Source: Dromiciops gliroides
Taxonomy: Eukaryota > Chordata > Mammalia > Microbiotheria > Microbiotheriidae
DNA: 64,000 nucleotides
NCBI RefSeq assembly: GCF_019393635.1
Contig: NC_057863.1
Coordinates: 621,917,791 to 621,981,790, forward strand
Direction: 5' to 3'
The notes under the pieces were generated by a model. That model was not told the origin of the DNA and made no database searches. It saw only the letters and a list, made by a program, of their open reading frames with translations. Positions 21,350 to 31,300 of this stretch are shown here, one piece after another; the first letter of the stretch is position 1, and every line of letters starts with the position of its first letter. A program made the translations under genes and the position numbers.

Positions 21350-22265
21350 GGATTAAGGCCTGGAGTCAGGAAGACCTGAGTTCAAATCTGGACTTAGACA
21401 CTTACTGACTGTGTGACCCTAGACAAGTCACCTATCCTTTGTCTGTCTCGGTTTCCTCAACTATAAAATGGGGATAACAGTACCTACCTCATTAGGGTTG
21501 TTGTGAAGATTAAGTGAGTTATTTGCAAAGTGCTTAACACAGTCCCCTTCCCATTGGTAAAAAATAGAAATGACAACAATTGCACCTACCTCACAAGGAT
21601 TTTGTGACAGACATAATGTTCTGCAATCCTCAAAGTGCTATGTGAAAGCTAACTGTCATGGGGTGCAGAGCACCCCAGAAGTTCTCTGGGGCACATCAAG
21701 GAAACTTCTCCTTGAGAAACTAAACCAGAGGACAGATAAGAGAGATAAGCTGAACCAAATCAGACTGAGCTATCTTGGGATTCCTTCCCTTCATTCTGGT
21801 CTCCCTTACCCTGGGGAGATAAATTTGGGTGTGGCTGCAGCCTTAGCGTTCTGAAGAGGGATCTGTCGCCACCCCTCACCCAATTCCCCCAGCTACCACC
21901 AATAGGGGATGGTCCTCTCTCACTAAAGGAACTTTTCACGGGCAGATGGTCCACCCCCATCAGTCCTCTATAAAAGTACCTTCCAGTCTCCTGTTCGAGG
22001 AGATTTGGTACCTCTGAGCTATGTGCTTTATGCCAAATCTCCCCATGAAAAGTCCAAGGATTTCTTTCATGGTTTCCCTCCCCCCACCCTTCCCTTCCCT
22101 TGCTCCTAAATAAACTATCACCTTATTCTAACTACATTTTGTGTGCAAGAGGGTGTAATTCTTTAAAGAGGAATTCCTAAGAACCCCAATCCCTAACAAC
22201 CCATACCCCATTTCCCACCATATCATAACAATCATTAAAAAGTATTATTATTATTATTACTATTA
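21350..22265 (+). mobile_element. MIR-type SINE, split by a solo LTR
   Basis: GGAGTCAGGAAGACCTGAGT, TGTGACCCTAGACAAGTCAC and CTATAAAATGGGGATAACAG lie left of the LTR. The (TAT)n end ATTATTATTATTATTAC lies to its right. Confidence 0.75.
21654..22225 (+). mobile_element. Solo LTR of an endogenous retrovirus (family 1)
   Basis: 572 bp from TGTCATGG to CCATATCA. The host duplication TAAC (21650-21653 and 22226-22229) is the 4 bp expected of gammaretrovirus-like integration. A TATA box (TATAAAA, about 21969) and a polyadenylation signal (AATAAA, 22109-22114) are in the right order. No internal retroviral sequence remains. Confidence 0.85.
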
Positions 22266-22445
22266 CATTTTAGTAAAGACCTTGACAAGCAAATGATTAT
22301 CCAGAGGAGGGTGATCAGGTGGGAAGGGTCTGTGTCCTGGGCAATAGGAAAGTCTGTTGAAGAATTAGAGCTATTTATTCAAGAAAAGAGAAGACTCTAG
22401 GATTACATTATTGCCATCTTCAAGTAGTTGAAAGGCTGTGATGGG
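22266..22445 (+). mobile_element. L3/CR1-type fragment
   Basis: CCAGAGGAGGGTGATCAGGT, GAAAAGAGAAGACTCTAGG and CATCTTCAAGTAGTTGAAAG are L3 words. Confidence 0.65.
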
Positions 22446-23015
22446 GGAAGCCAGTAGTTAAATAAGCATTTATTAAGTGTTTACTGTGTGTCAAGCACTA
22501 TGCTAGGGAGGGATCTGATCCAAGTCTTGAAGGAGGCTGACAGAGGCAAGGAGAGTGAAAGGTAGGCCTGTAGGGAAGTAGATTGGAATGGCAAGAAGGG
22601 GCCCAATGCCAGAGGACTTTACCTTTCACCTTAAAGGTAATAGGGAACTACTGGAGTTTCTTGAGAAGGGGGTGGGGAAAACGTGGTCAAACCTGTAGTT
22701 AGGAAGATTGCATTAGCATCTGAGTGGAGGATGAATGAAAATGGGGAGAGGTAATAAAGGCCTTAACTAGGATTGTGGCTGTGTAAGGGAAGAGAAAAGG
22801 ACACACAAGAGATGTGGAAATGGAAACAAAATGATTTAGCAACTGGATAGAGAGAGTCTGAGGAGAACACCGAGGTTTTGAGCCTGAGTAACTAGGACAG
22901 TGGCAGTCTCCTTGACTTGAAATTGGCAATTTCAGATGAGGGGCAGCTGGTTTTACTGAGAAAGATAATGAGTTCTGTTTTGGACATGTTGAGTTTGAGA
23001 TGCTTGTGTTCATCA
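22446..23015 (-). mobile_element. L2, 3' end to RT region
   Basis: Starts with the reverse L2 terminus (AAGTGTTTACTGTGTGTCAA). It ends with GTTTTGGACATGTTGAGTTT, the reverse of the RT block encoding LNMSKTE. Confidence 0.8.
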
Positions 23016-23400
23016 TCATATTTATTTATTTAGAGAGCACTTTAAGTTTTGCAAAGCACTTTAAAAGTATTCTCTCATTTGGTCTTTTTTTTTTCTTTTT
23101 TTAGTGAGGCAATTGGAGTTAAGTGACTTGCCCAGGGTCACACAGCTAGTAAGTGTTAAGTGTCTGAGGCCGGATTTGAACTCAGGTACTCAGGTACTCC
23201 TGACCCCAGGGCCAGTGCCACCTAGCTGCCCCTCATTTGGTCTTTAAAGAAACCCTGGGAGTTATGTGTTATCAATATCCCTATTTTGTAAATGAGGGAA
23301 CTGAGGCATAGAGAAGTTTAGTGACTTGCCCAAGATCACACAACCTCAGGGTTTCTTGACTCCAAGTCCAGCACTTTATTCACTATGATTTCTAGTTCTG
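23016..23400 (-). mobile_element. MIR-type SINE, split by a SINE
   Basis: GCACTTTAAGTTTTGCAAAG on the left; GAGGGAACTGAGGCATAGAG and GTGACTTGCCCAAGATCAC on the right. Confidence 0.75.
23084..23232 (-). mobile_element. tRNA-like SINE in MIR
   Basis: Target duplication CTCATTTGGTCTTT on both sides. It has an internal duplication of ACTCAGGT and a small deletion near its 5' end. Confidence 0.9.
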
Positions 23401-23975
23401 GAGTATCCAGTTCAAGATATACAGAAAGAAGTAAGTAAAAAGGATTGCACTTGTTCTACTTGACCTCCAAAGTGGCATGGTAGATGTTACAAAAAGGCAG
23501 ATTTAGGTCTTTAAGGGTTTAATCCACTGGTTTATGGTAGGTTTGTCTGGGAGATACTGGGCAAGGATAAATAAACAAGTTTATTTTATGGTAAATGGAA
23601 GCAACTTATGCCCTTCTTGTTTCAATGGACAGGACAAATGTGTTACCATTTTTGGCTAGAGAAATTGACCATGGTTCTGGCCACTACCTGGCTAGGTGAG
23701 AAAAGTTTATCATCTAGGTAGAGAGGCAGAATGGATAGAAATACAAGAATGAAACCATAACCTCTTAGAGGGGGAAGGGATCCCAGAGATCCTAGCAGTG
23801 GCTCCTGAACTTAACGGAAATCAGCACACTGAGCTGTGCCCATGATTCCCCCACTTACTGCTATACCTGAGTGCTGAGAGAGCAAACATAAAATGAAATA
23901 GATGAAATCAGAGGCAGAGAGTCAGTCACACAGAGGAAGTTTCCTGAAGAAGGTTGTTTCTGGACTTTTGTTCTT
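23401..23975. other. Intron 1, no feature recognised
   Basis: No gene, RNA or repeat recognised. Confidence 0.45.
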
Positions 23976-23977
23976 CT

Positions 23978-24139
23978 TCCCTTTTTTTTTTTTTTTTTTT
24001 GGTGGGGCAAGTGGGGTTAAGTGACTTGCCCACAGTCACACAGCTAGCTAGTAAGTGTTAAGTGTCTGAGGCTGGATTTAAACTCGGGTCCTCCTGAATC
24101 CAGGGCCGGTGCTCTATCCACCGCGACACCTAGCTGCCC
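23978..24139 (-). mobile_element. tRNA-like SINE, minus strand
   Basis: Tail about 20 T. Target duplication TTCTTCCCTTTT on both sides. Confidence 0.9.
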
Positions 24140-24239
24140 CTCTTCTTCCCTTTTCATTTAGATCACTAGTTCCTAACAGGGGAGAAGAGCAGGGGATGGG
24201 GGAAGGAGACCACAGAGTTACTGCAGTGCACACAGCTAA

Positions 24240-24305
24240 TATTTGTATTCCCAGAGCTCAGCACAGTGCTGGGAACCTGTGCTTAATAAATGCTCATTGA
24301 TTGAC
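24240..24305 (+). mobile_element. L2 3' terminus
   Basis: AGCTCAGCACAGTGCTGGGA and GCTTAATAAATGCTCATTG. Confidence 0.6.
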
Positions 24306-24404
24306 TTAAGTGTTTTACTTTCTCATGGACTGGGGGAAATCTGTACATTTTTGTAAACATGAAAACAAAAACTACCAATAAAACTTAAAAAAAACCCCAA
24401 CAAT

Positions 24405-25050
24405 GAAATATATGACAATTGATGACTGATTGTCTGGGATTTTAGCTGGGATTTGAAGGAAACCAGGAAAGCCAGGGTACAGCATTGAGGAGGGAGAGCA
24501 TTCAAGGCATGGGGGGACAGTCTCTGAAAATACCAGGAGCCTGGAGATGGGGTGTCTAGTGCAGTGAACAGCAAGAAGCCCCAAATCATCAAATCACAGA
24601 ACACAATGAGAGCGGGGATGTTTAAGAGGACTAGAAAATTAAGAGGAAGACAAGTGGTTAAAGAAATGCCAAACAGGATTTTATATTTTTTCTGGAAGTG
24701 ATAAGGGGCTGCTAGAGTTTACTGGGTGGGGAAGTGGAATGATCAGACTCACCCTTTAGGAAAATCACTTTGACAGCCGAATAGAATAGAGGATGGATTG
24801 TAGTGATGAATGACTTGAGGATGGCAGGCACACCCAAAGGCTATTACAATAGTCCAGATGCAACAATGCAGGTTATTTCATTAGTCCAGGCTATTGTAAT
24901 AGTCCAGATGGCCAGCATCGGGCTGGTGGCAGTGTTCAGAGGAGAGAAGAGGGAAGATGTTACAAAAGGATTTGGCAAGAGACTAGATATATATGAGTGA
25001 GACAGAGTGAGCAGGGAGTCAAAGATGGATGACACCTAGGTGGTGATTGG
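24405..25050 (-). mobile_element. L2 3' half
   Basis: Reverse L2: GGGATTTGAAGGAAACCAGG, GGAAAATCACTTTGACAGCC, and a local duplication around AATAGTCCAGATG (24850 and 24900). Confidence 0.8.
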
Positions 25051-25065
25051 CCAAGTCCAACCCCT

Positions 25066-25222
25066 TTCTTTTTTTTTTCTTTTTTTTGGCGAGGCAATGG
25101 GGGTTAAGTGACTTGCCCAGGGTCACACAGCTAGTAAGTGTCAAATGTCTGAGACCAGATTTGAACTCAGGTACTCCTGAATCCAGGGCCAGTGCTTTAT
25201 CCACTGTACCACCTAGCCGCCC
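25066..25222 (-). mobile_element. tRNA-like SINE, minus strand
   Basis: Target duplication AACCCCTTTC on both sides. Confidence 0.9.
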
Positions 25223-25227
25223 CCTAA

Positions 25228-25345
25228 CCCCTTTCATTTTACAAATAAGGAAACCAAGGCCCAGAAAATTGAAGTGTTTTGCCTATTCAAATTCAGGTCT
25301 TGCTGTCCCCAAGTCCATCGCTATTGTCCACTGTACTATAGGTCT
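25228..25345 (-). mobile_element. MIR-type fragment
   Basis: CATTTTACAAATAAGGAAAC and CCCAAGTCCATCGCTATTG. Confidence 0.55.
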
Positions 25346-25726
25346 AGCTGACCCTTTTTCTATTTCACCATATTGCCTCTCAAGAAAAAAAAAATCTGGC
25401 ACATCCATAGTAATTTTCTGATCTGCAAAGTGTTTTGCAAACATGACCTCATTTGATCATACGTATAGACACCAAGCATTCTCATCTTGAAGTTTATTTC
25501 TCTCCCACAAAATATCAGTATAATAAATAGGCAAACATCCCTACCGTAGACCAAATGCATAAGGTGTCCCAGTGCCATAGAAATGAGATTATCAAAAGTA
25601 TGTAGATGCAGGTGATGGTTAATAAAGCACAAACTCATTTAAAAACAGGATTGAATTTGTAATAGCTTTCTGTCATCATGAGTTTCCTCAGTCAGCTGAT
25701 TCTGTCATTAGAAAGTCCTCAGAAGG
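25346..25726. other. Intron 1, no feature recognised
   Basis: No repeat or exon recognised. The 92-codon minus frame at 25360-25638 has no recognisable domain. Confidence 0.4.
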
Positions 25727-25729
25727 TTT

Positions 25730-25889
25730 TTTTTTTTCAATTTTTTTTTTTTTAGTGAGGCAATTGGGGTTAAGTGACTTGCCCAGGGTCACACAGCTAG
25801 TAAGTGTCAAGTATCTGAGGCCAGATTTGAACTCAGGTACTCCTGACTCCAGGGCCGGTGCTCTATCTACTGCACCACCTAGCTGCCCC
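25730..25889 (-). mobile_element. tRNA-like SINE, minus strand
   Basis: Two T-runs form the tail. Target duplication CAGAAG-TTTT on both sides. Confidence 0.9.
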
Positions 25890-25914
25890 CAGAAGTTTTT
25901 AATGTTAAACAGGA

Positions 25915-26290
25915 AGAAGCTGGGGATGGTCCAGTGGGAAACACTCTGAGTGCGCAGCCAGGGAAATTGGCTTTGAATCATGACTCTGATACTCACTACC
26001 TGGGTGATCTTGGGCAAGACATGTTGCTTCCCTAGCCATCTGTAAGACAAATGGGTAAGGGGGCAGCTAGGTGGCACAGTGGATAGAGCACTGGGCCTGG
26101 ATTCAGAAGGACCTGAGTTCAAATCTGGCCTCAGACACTTGACACTTACTAGCTGTGTGACCCTGGGCAAGTCGCTTAACCCCAATTGCCTCACCCCCCC
26201 CCAAAAAAAAAAGACAGATGGGTAAATTACCTCAAAGATCTCTTCAAGGTCCAGATCCATGATCCTTAGTGGTTCATATTTTTTAAAAGG
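25915..26290 (+). mobile_element. MIR-type SINE, split by a SINE
   Basis: GGGTGATCTTGGGCAAGACA on the left and GATGGGTAAATTACCTCAAA on the right. Confidence 0.6.
26059..26211 (+). mobile_element. tRNA-like SINE in MIR
   Basis: Target duplication AGACARATGGGTAA on both sides. Confidence 0.9.
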
Positions 26291-26292
26291 GT

Positions 26293-26456
26293 TAGGGGGA
26301 GGCAGGTAGGTACCACAGTAAATAAAGCATTGGCCCTGGATTCAGGAGGATCTGAGTTCAAATCTAACCTCAGACACTTTACACGTTCTAGCTGCATGAC
26401 CCTGGGCAAGTCACTTAACCCTCATTGCCCCCCAAAAACAAAAACAAACAAAACAA
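26293..26456 (+). mobile_element. tRNA-like SINE, diverged copy
   Basis: GGAGGCAGGTAGGTACCACA start. Target duplication AAAAGGGTTAGG on both sides. Confidence 0.85.
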
Positions 26457-26857
26457 AAGGGTTAGGAACCTCCAATTTAGACAATGAACTCCTTAAGGAC
26501 AAGACCTAGGTCATTTTATTTGATTGTTCCTGGCTATGACTAAGCATCTACTTTGTGAAAACAGTATCACTAAATGCCTAAAGCCCCAGTTCATCAGAGC
26601 ATAAAAGACATCTCAATGACAACGGATAGAACACTGTAGTGTAGACCAGGAATAGTAATCAATCTCCTCTGGGAAGAACCTCTCCACTGACTTGGAGTAT
26701 GTGTATGTATACATACATAGATGTGCATTATGTATGTGTGTGTATCCCAAGATCACCCGAGGAATAAGGGCCATTAGGCTTCCCTAGTACCCCCTCCCAT
26801 CCAACCCACTTTCTCCAACCCCTTAGAAGGACATAATAGTCAAATTGGTAAACTCAC
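26457..26857. other. Intron 1 next to exon 1, no feature recognised
   Basis: Contains short TATG/TGTG-rich sequence (26700-26745). It ends in the exon 1 donor. Confidence 0.5.
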
Positions 26858-27025
26858 CCAAGTTAACAATAGTAGAAGGAGACAATGGAAGATACGGAAC
26901 TTGACTGTGTGGCCAATGGCAGCAGGGACATCTGTTCTAAGGAAATGCTCAAAGATCACCCACAGCCCAACTCCCAGGCTAAAGAGGCACCCTGTCAGGA
27001 GGAGCAACAGCAGCCAAGTCATCAT
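26858..27025 (-). CDS. AADACL3/4-like: AADACL3/4-like, coding exon 1 (membrane anchor)
   Basis: This exon encodes 56 residues. A leucine-rich hydrophobic stretch at residues 4-23 fits the type II signal anchor of arylacetamide deacetylase-like proteins, which place the hydrolase domain in the ER lumen. It is followed by a family-typical block with IFEHFLRTDVPA (about residues 24-35) and FRIFHC. There are two adjacent ATGs (27025-27023 and 27022-27020); I chose the first, and the choice is not decisive. The donor reads TTGG|GTGAGT with the last coding base at 26858, phase 0. Joining to exon 2 gives T-W-G-N-I-L-E-K, the junction expected for the family. A TATA-like box lies 62 nt upstream of the ATG. 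Exons 1-2 look closer to AADACL4 and exon 3 closer to AADACL3, so orthology is left open. Confidence 0.85.
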
Positions 27026-27086
27026 AAAGTATTCTTCTAGAGGGAGCAGTTACCCAGAAAGCCTTTAGGACAGATAGCCAAGTCCC

Positions 27087-27092
27087 TTTATA
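27087..27092 (-). promoter_or_regulatory. TATA-like box upstream of AADACL-like exon 1
   Basis: On the minus strand the sequence reads CCTATAAAGGG, 62 nt before the first ATG. A start site 25-30 nt downstream would give a 5' UTR of about 30-35 nt. The call rests only on the motif and its position. I see no CpG island, which suits a tissue-restricted gene. Confidence 0.4.
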
Positions 27093-27099
27093 GGTTGCC

Positions 27100-27605
27100 T
27101 CTCTCTTACTTCACCTTTCTATCTTCCCTGTGAGCAATGGCTCTGGCACATCCTCAGGACCGACAATGAAGTCTACTAAAGAACCCACATAGTCAGGAGA
27201 GCTGCCAAGTGACCTACTCTGAGGCCCAGTTTGAAAACTGGTATTGCTTCTCAGTAACCAAAGGACATTGGCTGAACCAGCTACTCACACTCTCAAGTAT
27301 CTAATTTCTCAGCTATAACATATATGGGTCTTCCTATATTTCTCTATATGCTTCATATTTTAACAGATTCATAATCTTACATTACATTAATATACTATAG
27401 TATATAGTCATTTTCAATTGCTGGACATGTAAGTTATTTCCTTTTTTTTGCTATTACAAATAGAATAGCTGTGAATAACTATAACATGAGAGAGAGAAGA
27501 TTTATCCAAATCAACTGCTCAAGGCAGATCAAACACTTCCATTTTCCTGCCATTTTCAGATATAATTTCTGTCTCTTGTCCCCTCTACTCACTCTCTCTC
27601 CCTCT
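27100..27605. other. Upstream flank of the AADACL-like gene
   Basis: Non-repetitive apart from a short L1-like minus stretch at 27310-27480 (CTTCATATTTTAACAGATTC; ATTGCTGGACATGTAAGTT). No further exon recognised. Confidence 0.4.
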
Positions 27606-27609
27606 CTTT

Positions 27610-27738
27610 GGTGAGGCAATTGGGGTTAAGTGACTTGACCAGGGTCACACAGCTAGTAAGTGTGTGAGGCCAGATTTGAACTCAGGTCCTCCTGACCCCA
27701 GGGCTGGTGCTCTATCCACTGTGCCACCTAGCTGCCCC
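27610..27738 (-). mobile_element. tRNA-like SINE, minus strand, no clear tail
   Basis: GTGAGGCAATTGGGGTTAAG to CACCTAGCTGCCCC. The tail is replaced by a CT-rich run. Confidence 0.85.
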
Positions 27739-27805
27739 CCTCCACTCTCAATATATAGTGAAAGCTTGAGTATTCTCAGGATGACTAAACAGTTTCTAAA
27801 TCAGG

Positions 27806-28930
27806 GGGTCTTAACCTGGGGTCCATAAATTTTTATGCACTTCAATAACTATTTCTTTTTTTTTTAATTATGCTTCAATCAGTATTCAAATACCATCAGT
27901 TCTTTCTCTGGAGATGGATTGTAATTTTCATAAGTCCTTCAGAGTTGTCTTGGATCATTGCATTGCTGATAATAGCCAAGTCATTCACGGCAGATCATCT
28001 TATAATATTGCTCTTACTTTGTATGCAGTACATTTCACTTTGCATCTGCTCATGTAAATCTTTCCAGGTTTTTCTAATAGCATCCAGCTCATCATTTATT
28101 ATAGCACAATAGTGTTCCATCATAATCTCATCCCACAATTTGTTCAGCCATTCCTCAAATGATGGGCATCTCACCAATTTCAAATTCAACCTTTTGGGTT
28201 TTTTTAATCTCTTTTTGATACCAACCTAGTAGTGGTATTACTAGATCAAAGAGTATCCCTGGTTTTATAGCCTTGTGGTCATAGTTCCAAATTGTTCTAT
28301 AGAATGTTTGAATCAGTTTACAACTTCACCAAGAGTACATTAATGTCTCATTTTCCCCATATACCCCTACATTTGTCATTTTCTTATGCTGTCCTATTAT
28401 CCAATCTAATAGGTATGAGGTAGTAGTACCCCAGAATTGTTTTGACCTGTATCTTTCTCCAATCAATAATGAGTTCGAGTATTTTTTTAAATATGGTTAT
28501 AGTTAGCTTTGATTATTTCATCTGAATACTTCATATCTTTTGATCATCTATTAGTGGGGGAATGGCTCTTATCTTAACAAATTTGACTCAGTTCTCAATG
28601 TGTTTAAGAAATGAGGCCTGTCAGCAAACTTGCTTCACATTTTTTCAGTTACTATTGCTGTTTTTTCCTCCATCCTATTCCCCATCTCCATGACATTTAC
28701 TCTATTTTCTGTCCTGTTCCACCCTGTCCCTTCTCAAAAGTGTTTTGCTTCTGACTGCCCCTTCCTCCAATCTGCCTTCCCTTCTATCATCCCCCCTTAA
28801 CCCCTCCCCCTCCTACTTTCCTGCAGGGTAAGATATACCCAATTGAATGTGTATGCATAACTATTTCAATATAATTGTTTTCCTTTATAATCCTGTATAT
28901 TTTATTTTATGCATGTAATAATTTTATTCT
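27806..28930 (+). mobile_element. hAT-like MITE, split by a deleted L1 and cut by a 7SL-derived copy
   Basis: Left part 27806-27855 (GGGGGTCTTAACCTGGGGTC). Right part 28857-28930 (TTTCAATATAATTGTTTTCC; TTTTATTCTGAG). The expected right terminal repeat is missing after the 7SL junction at 28931. Confidence 0.6.
27856..28856 (-). mobile_element. Internally deleted L1 (spacer joined to ORF2 C-terminus), copy 1
   Basis: Read on the minus strand: L1 inter-ORF spacer (AGCAATAGTAACTG near 28660), then AAGCAAGTTTGCTGACAGG. Next comes ORF2 C-terminus (frame 27995-28189, minus) and the 3' side. Target duplication ATAACTATTTC lies at 27845-27855 and 28857-28867. The join matches that of the copy at 60358-62299. 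All RT sequence is absent. Confidence 0.8.
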
Positions 28931-29066
28931 GAGCTGGGTGTTATGGTACCCACCTGTAATCTCTTCTACTAAGGAAGGCTGAGACACATGAATCTCTCAA
29001 GCCTGGGAATTCTGGGCTGCAGTAGGGCTAAAGCTGAGCAATATGAGGAGACTCAGTTTCAAAAAA
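28931..29066 (+). mobile_element. 7SL RNA-derived SINE-like copy with internal deletion
   Basis: It follows the 5' Alu domain of 7SL RNA: GCTGGGTGTTATGGTACCCA, CCTGTAATCTC, GGAAGGCTGAGAC, then TTCTGGGCTGCAGTAGGGCT. Near 29033 it jumps to the 7SL 3' end (GAGCAATATGAGGAGACTCA) and an A-rich tail. The central S domain is missing, as in primate Alu and rodent B1. This may be a one-off 7SL pseudogene or a member of a family. Confidence 0.7.
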
Positions 29067-29190
29067 GGAAAGGAAAAGGATGGGGAAGCAAGTCAAGGGA
29101 AGAAAGGAAAGGAAGGGAAGAAGGGAAGGGAGGAAAAGGCAAGGCAAGAAGGGAAGGTAGGGGAAGGCAAGGCAAGGGAAGAAGGGAAGG
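29067..29190. repeat. A/G-rich simple repeat (expanded tail)
   Basis: GGAAAGGAA/GGGAAGGAAGG-type units directly follow the A tail of the 7SL copy and probably grew from it. Confidence 0.8.
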
Positions 29191-29283
29191 ATTAGCATTC
29201 CTGTTTGGTACTAAGACTTTTCACAACCTTTCCCTAATCTACCTTTCCAGTGTGATGGTGGTAAAAGTAAATCACCTTACCTG

Positions 29284-29317
29284 CCCCCCCCCACCCAGTG
29301 AGTGGGGGGGGGGGGTG
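29284..29317. repeat. C-tract/G-tract inverted repeat
   Basis: Nine C, A, CCC, a short loop, then about twelve G. It can form a hairpin, or a quadruplex on the G strand. Confidence 0.8.
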
Positions 29318-29464
29318 GAACTAGCTAGGAATCACTTATAAATTAGGAGCTTCAGCAACAGTTTAGGCATTAAACATTTATTAAAGTCTATTAGAAGTTG
29401 GTAAAGAGACAGCACATGTCTCTGAAAGAATAGAAAAACCTAGCTTAGATCTATGCAAGCGAGT

Positions 29465-29550
<86 letters not shown>

Positions 29551-29825
29551 GCCTTCACCTAGCAGGTCACACTTCCAAGAGAGAGTCTCAGTCAATTCCA
29601 CCAGAAGCTCCCTATGGAACAGGAAGAAGGGCAGTCCCCACACACAGCTCCAAGCTAATTGTCTGGTAGCATTCAAGTCCACTGATTGACATGACTTAAA
29701 GGTGGTCCATGAATTGTGAGGCAACTTCCAGGACACCAGTTTGCCCTTAGAAACCTCAGAAAGGTCACTTCATGCTTTCTTGGCAGAGGGCCCTGGAGAG
29801 TAATATTCTTAGCAGGCTAATTACA
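29310..29825 (-). mobile_element. Solo LTR, minus strand (family 2)
   Basis: The right end read on minus starts TGTAATTAGCCTGC. The polyadenylation signal (TTTATTAAAG reversed) lies at about 29370. ACAGCTCCAAGCTAATTGTC resembles the LTR at 55525, and the left part matches those at 42767 and 62868. The left boundary is not fixed. Confidence 0.65.
29463..29546. repeat. (GA)n microsatellite within the LTR
   Basis: About 40 GA units with one AA interruption. Confidence 0.95.
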
Positions 29826-30461
29826 CATTAATCCTCTTCATGCACACTGTGGTCCAGTCTCACACTTCCCTGCTCTAGGCCTTTGCACTGGCTATCCTCC
29901 ATGCTTAAAATTCCCTGCCTCCTTATCTCTACCTCTTAGAATCATTTTTGTTGTTGTTCACTTGTTCAGTAATGTCTGACTCTTCATGACCCCAGGGTAC
30001 ATCAGGCCCTTCTATCCTCCACTGTCTCCTGAAGTCTGCCCAAGCTCATGTTCATTGCTTCTATGACACTAACTACCTCACCTGTTGCCATCCCCTTTTC
30101 CTTTTGCCTTCAATCTTTCCCAACATCAGGGTCTTTCCTAATGAGTCCCATCTTCTCATCATGTGGCCAAAGTTTTAAGTTTCAGCTCCACCATTTGACC
30201 TTTCAGTGAATAGTGTGAATTAATTTCTTTAAGTACTGATTGATTTGATCTCCTTACTGTACAAGGGACTCACAAAAGTCTTCTTCGGTACCTAATTCAA
30301 AAGCATTGATTCTGTGCCACTTGGCTTTCCTTACAGTACAACTCTCACAGCCATGCGTAACTGCTGGAAAAACCATAGCTTTGACTAAATGGATCTTTTT
30401 GTTGGCAAGGTAACATGTCTGCTTTTTAGTATGTAGACCAGATTTGTCATAGCTTTCTTTT

Positions 30462-30630
30462 TCTTTTTTCTTTCTTTCTTTTTTTTTTTTTGTTGAGGCA
30501 ATTGGGGTTAAGTGACTTGCCCAGGGTCACACAGCTAGTAAGTGTCAAGTGTCTGAGGCTGGATTTGAACTCAGGTTCTCCTGACTCCAGGGCCGGTGCT
30601 TTATCCACTGCAGTGCCACCTAGATGCCCC
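30462..30630 (-). mobile_element. tRNA-like SINE in BovB
   Basis: Target duplication CATAGCTTTCTTTT on both sides. Confidence 0.9.
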
Positions 30631-30984
30631 TCATAGCTTTCTTTTCAAGGAGGAAGTGTCTTTTAATTTCATGGCTGCAGTCACCACCACCACAGAGATC
30701 TTTGAGCTGAAGAATATAAAATCTGACACAGCTTCCATTTCCTCCCCTTCTATTTGCCAGGAAATGATGGGACCCGTTGCCAAAATCTTAGTTTTATTTA
30801 ATGTTAAGCTTCAAGCCAGCTTTTACACTCTCCTCTTTCACAGTCTTCAAGAGGCTTCTTTACTTCCTACTATCAGAATGATATTGTCTTTATATCTGAA
30901 ATTGTTAATATTTCTCCTGACAATTTTAATTCCAACTTTGGATTCATCCAACCTGGAATTTTGTTTGATGTGACAATATAGTTT

Positions 30985-31300
30985 TGTTTTATTTCTTTTC
31001 CAATCTTTTAAAAATTTTAAATATTTTTATTTAAAGTTTTGAGTTCCAAATCCTACCCCTCCTCCCTACCTCCTCACTCTCTCCCTGAGATGGTAAACAA
31101 TCAGATATAGGTTATACATGTGCAATTATAAAAGACATTTTAAATTATTCATTTTTGTATGAGAAGACTAGAATAAAAGAAAAATTTGAAAGAAAGTAAG
31201 AAATAGAAAGCTTCAGTCTGTATTCAATCAATATCAGTTCTTTCTCTGGAGGTAGATACTATTCATCATTAGTTCTTTGGAATTGTCTTAGATTCTCCTT
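30985..31300 (-). mobile_element. LINE-1 3' end in BovB
   Basis: AGTTTTGAGTTCCAAATCCT to TTCTTTGGAATTGTCTTAG, the same older subtype as 11976-12530. Confidence 0.75.

Larger units (their letters stand above)
2904..27025 (-). other. AADACL3/4-like: AADACL3/4-like gene, span visible in window (exons 1-3)
   Basis: The three exons together encode about 150 residues of an arylacetamide deacetylase-like serine hydrolase. The splice phases chain correctly: exon 1 ends in phase 0, exon 2 adds 217 nt, and exon 3 adds 64 nt to leave phase 2. Intron 1 (5069-26857) is about 21.8 kb and intron 2 (2968-4851) about 1.9 kb; intron 3 runs off the left edge. Human AADACL3 and AADACL4 have the same four-exon plan, with a large last exon holding the catalytic residues. 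No such exon is present in 1-2903, so the gene is cut by the window rather than visibly broken. Confidence 0.85.

Noticed and set aside
25688-26260. 190-codon minus frame
   Set aside because: It is a translation of two SINEs and the sequence between them. SINE reading frames such as '[23 protein letters not shown]' recur throughout and are not genes.
29440-29736. RE-rich and SL-rich frames
   Set aside because: Translation of the (GA)n microsatellite in an LTR.
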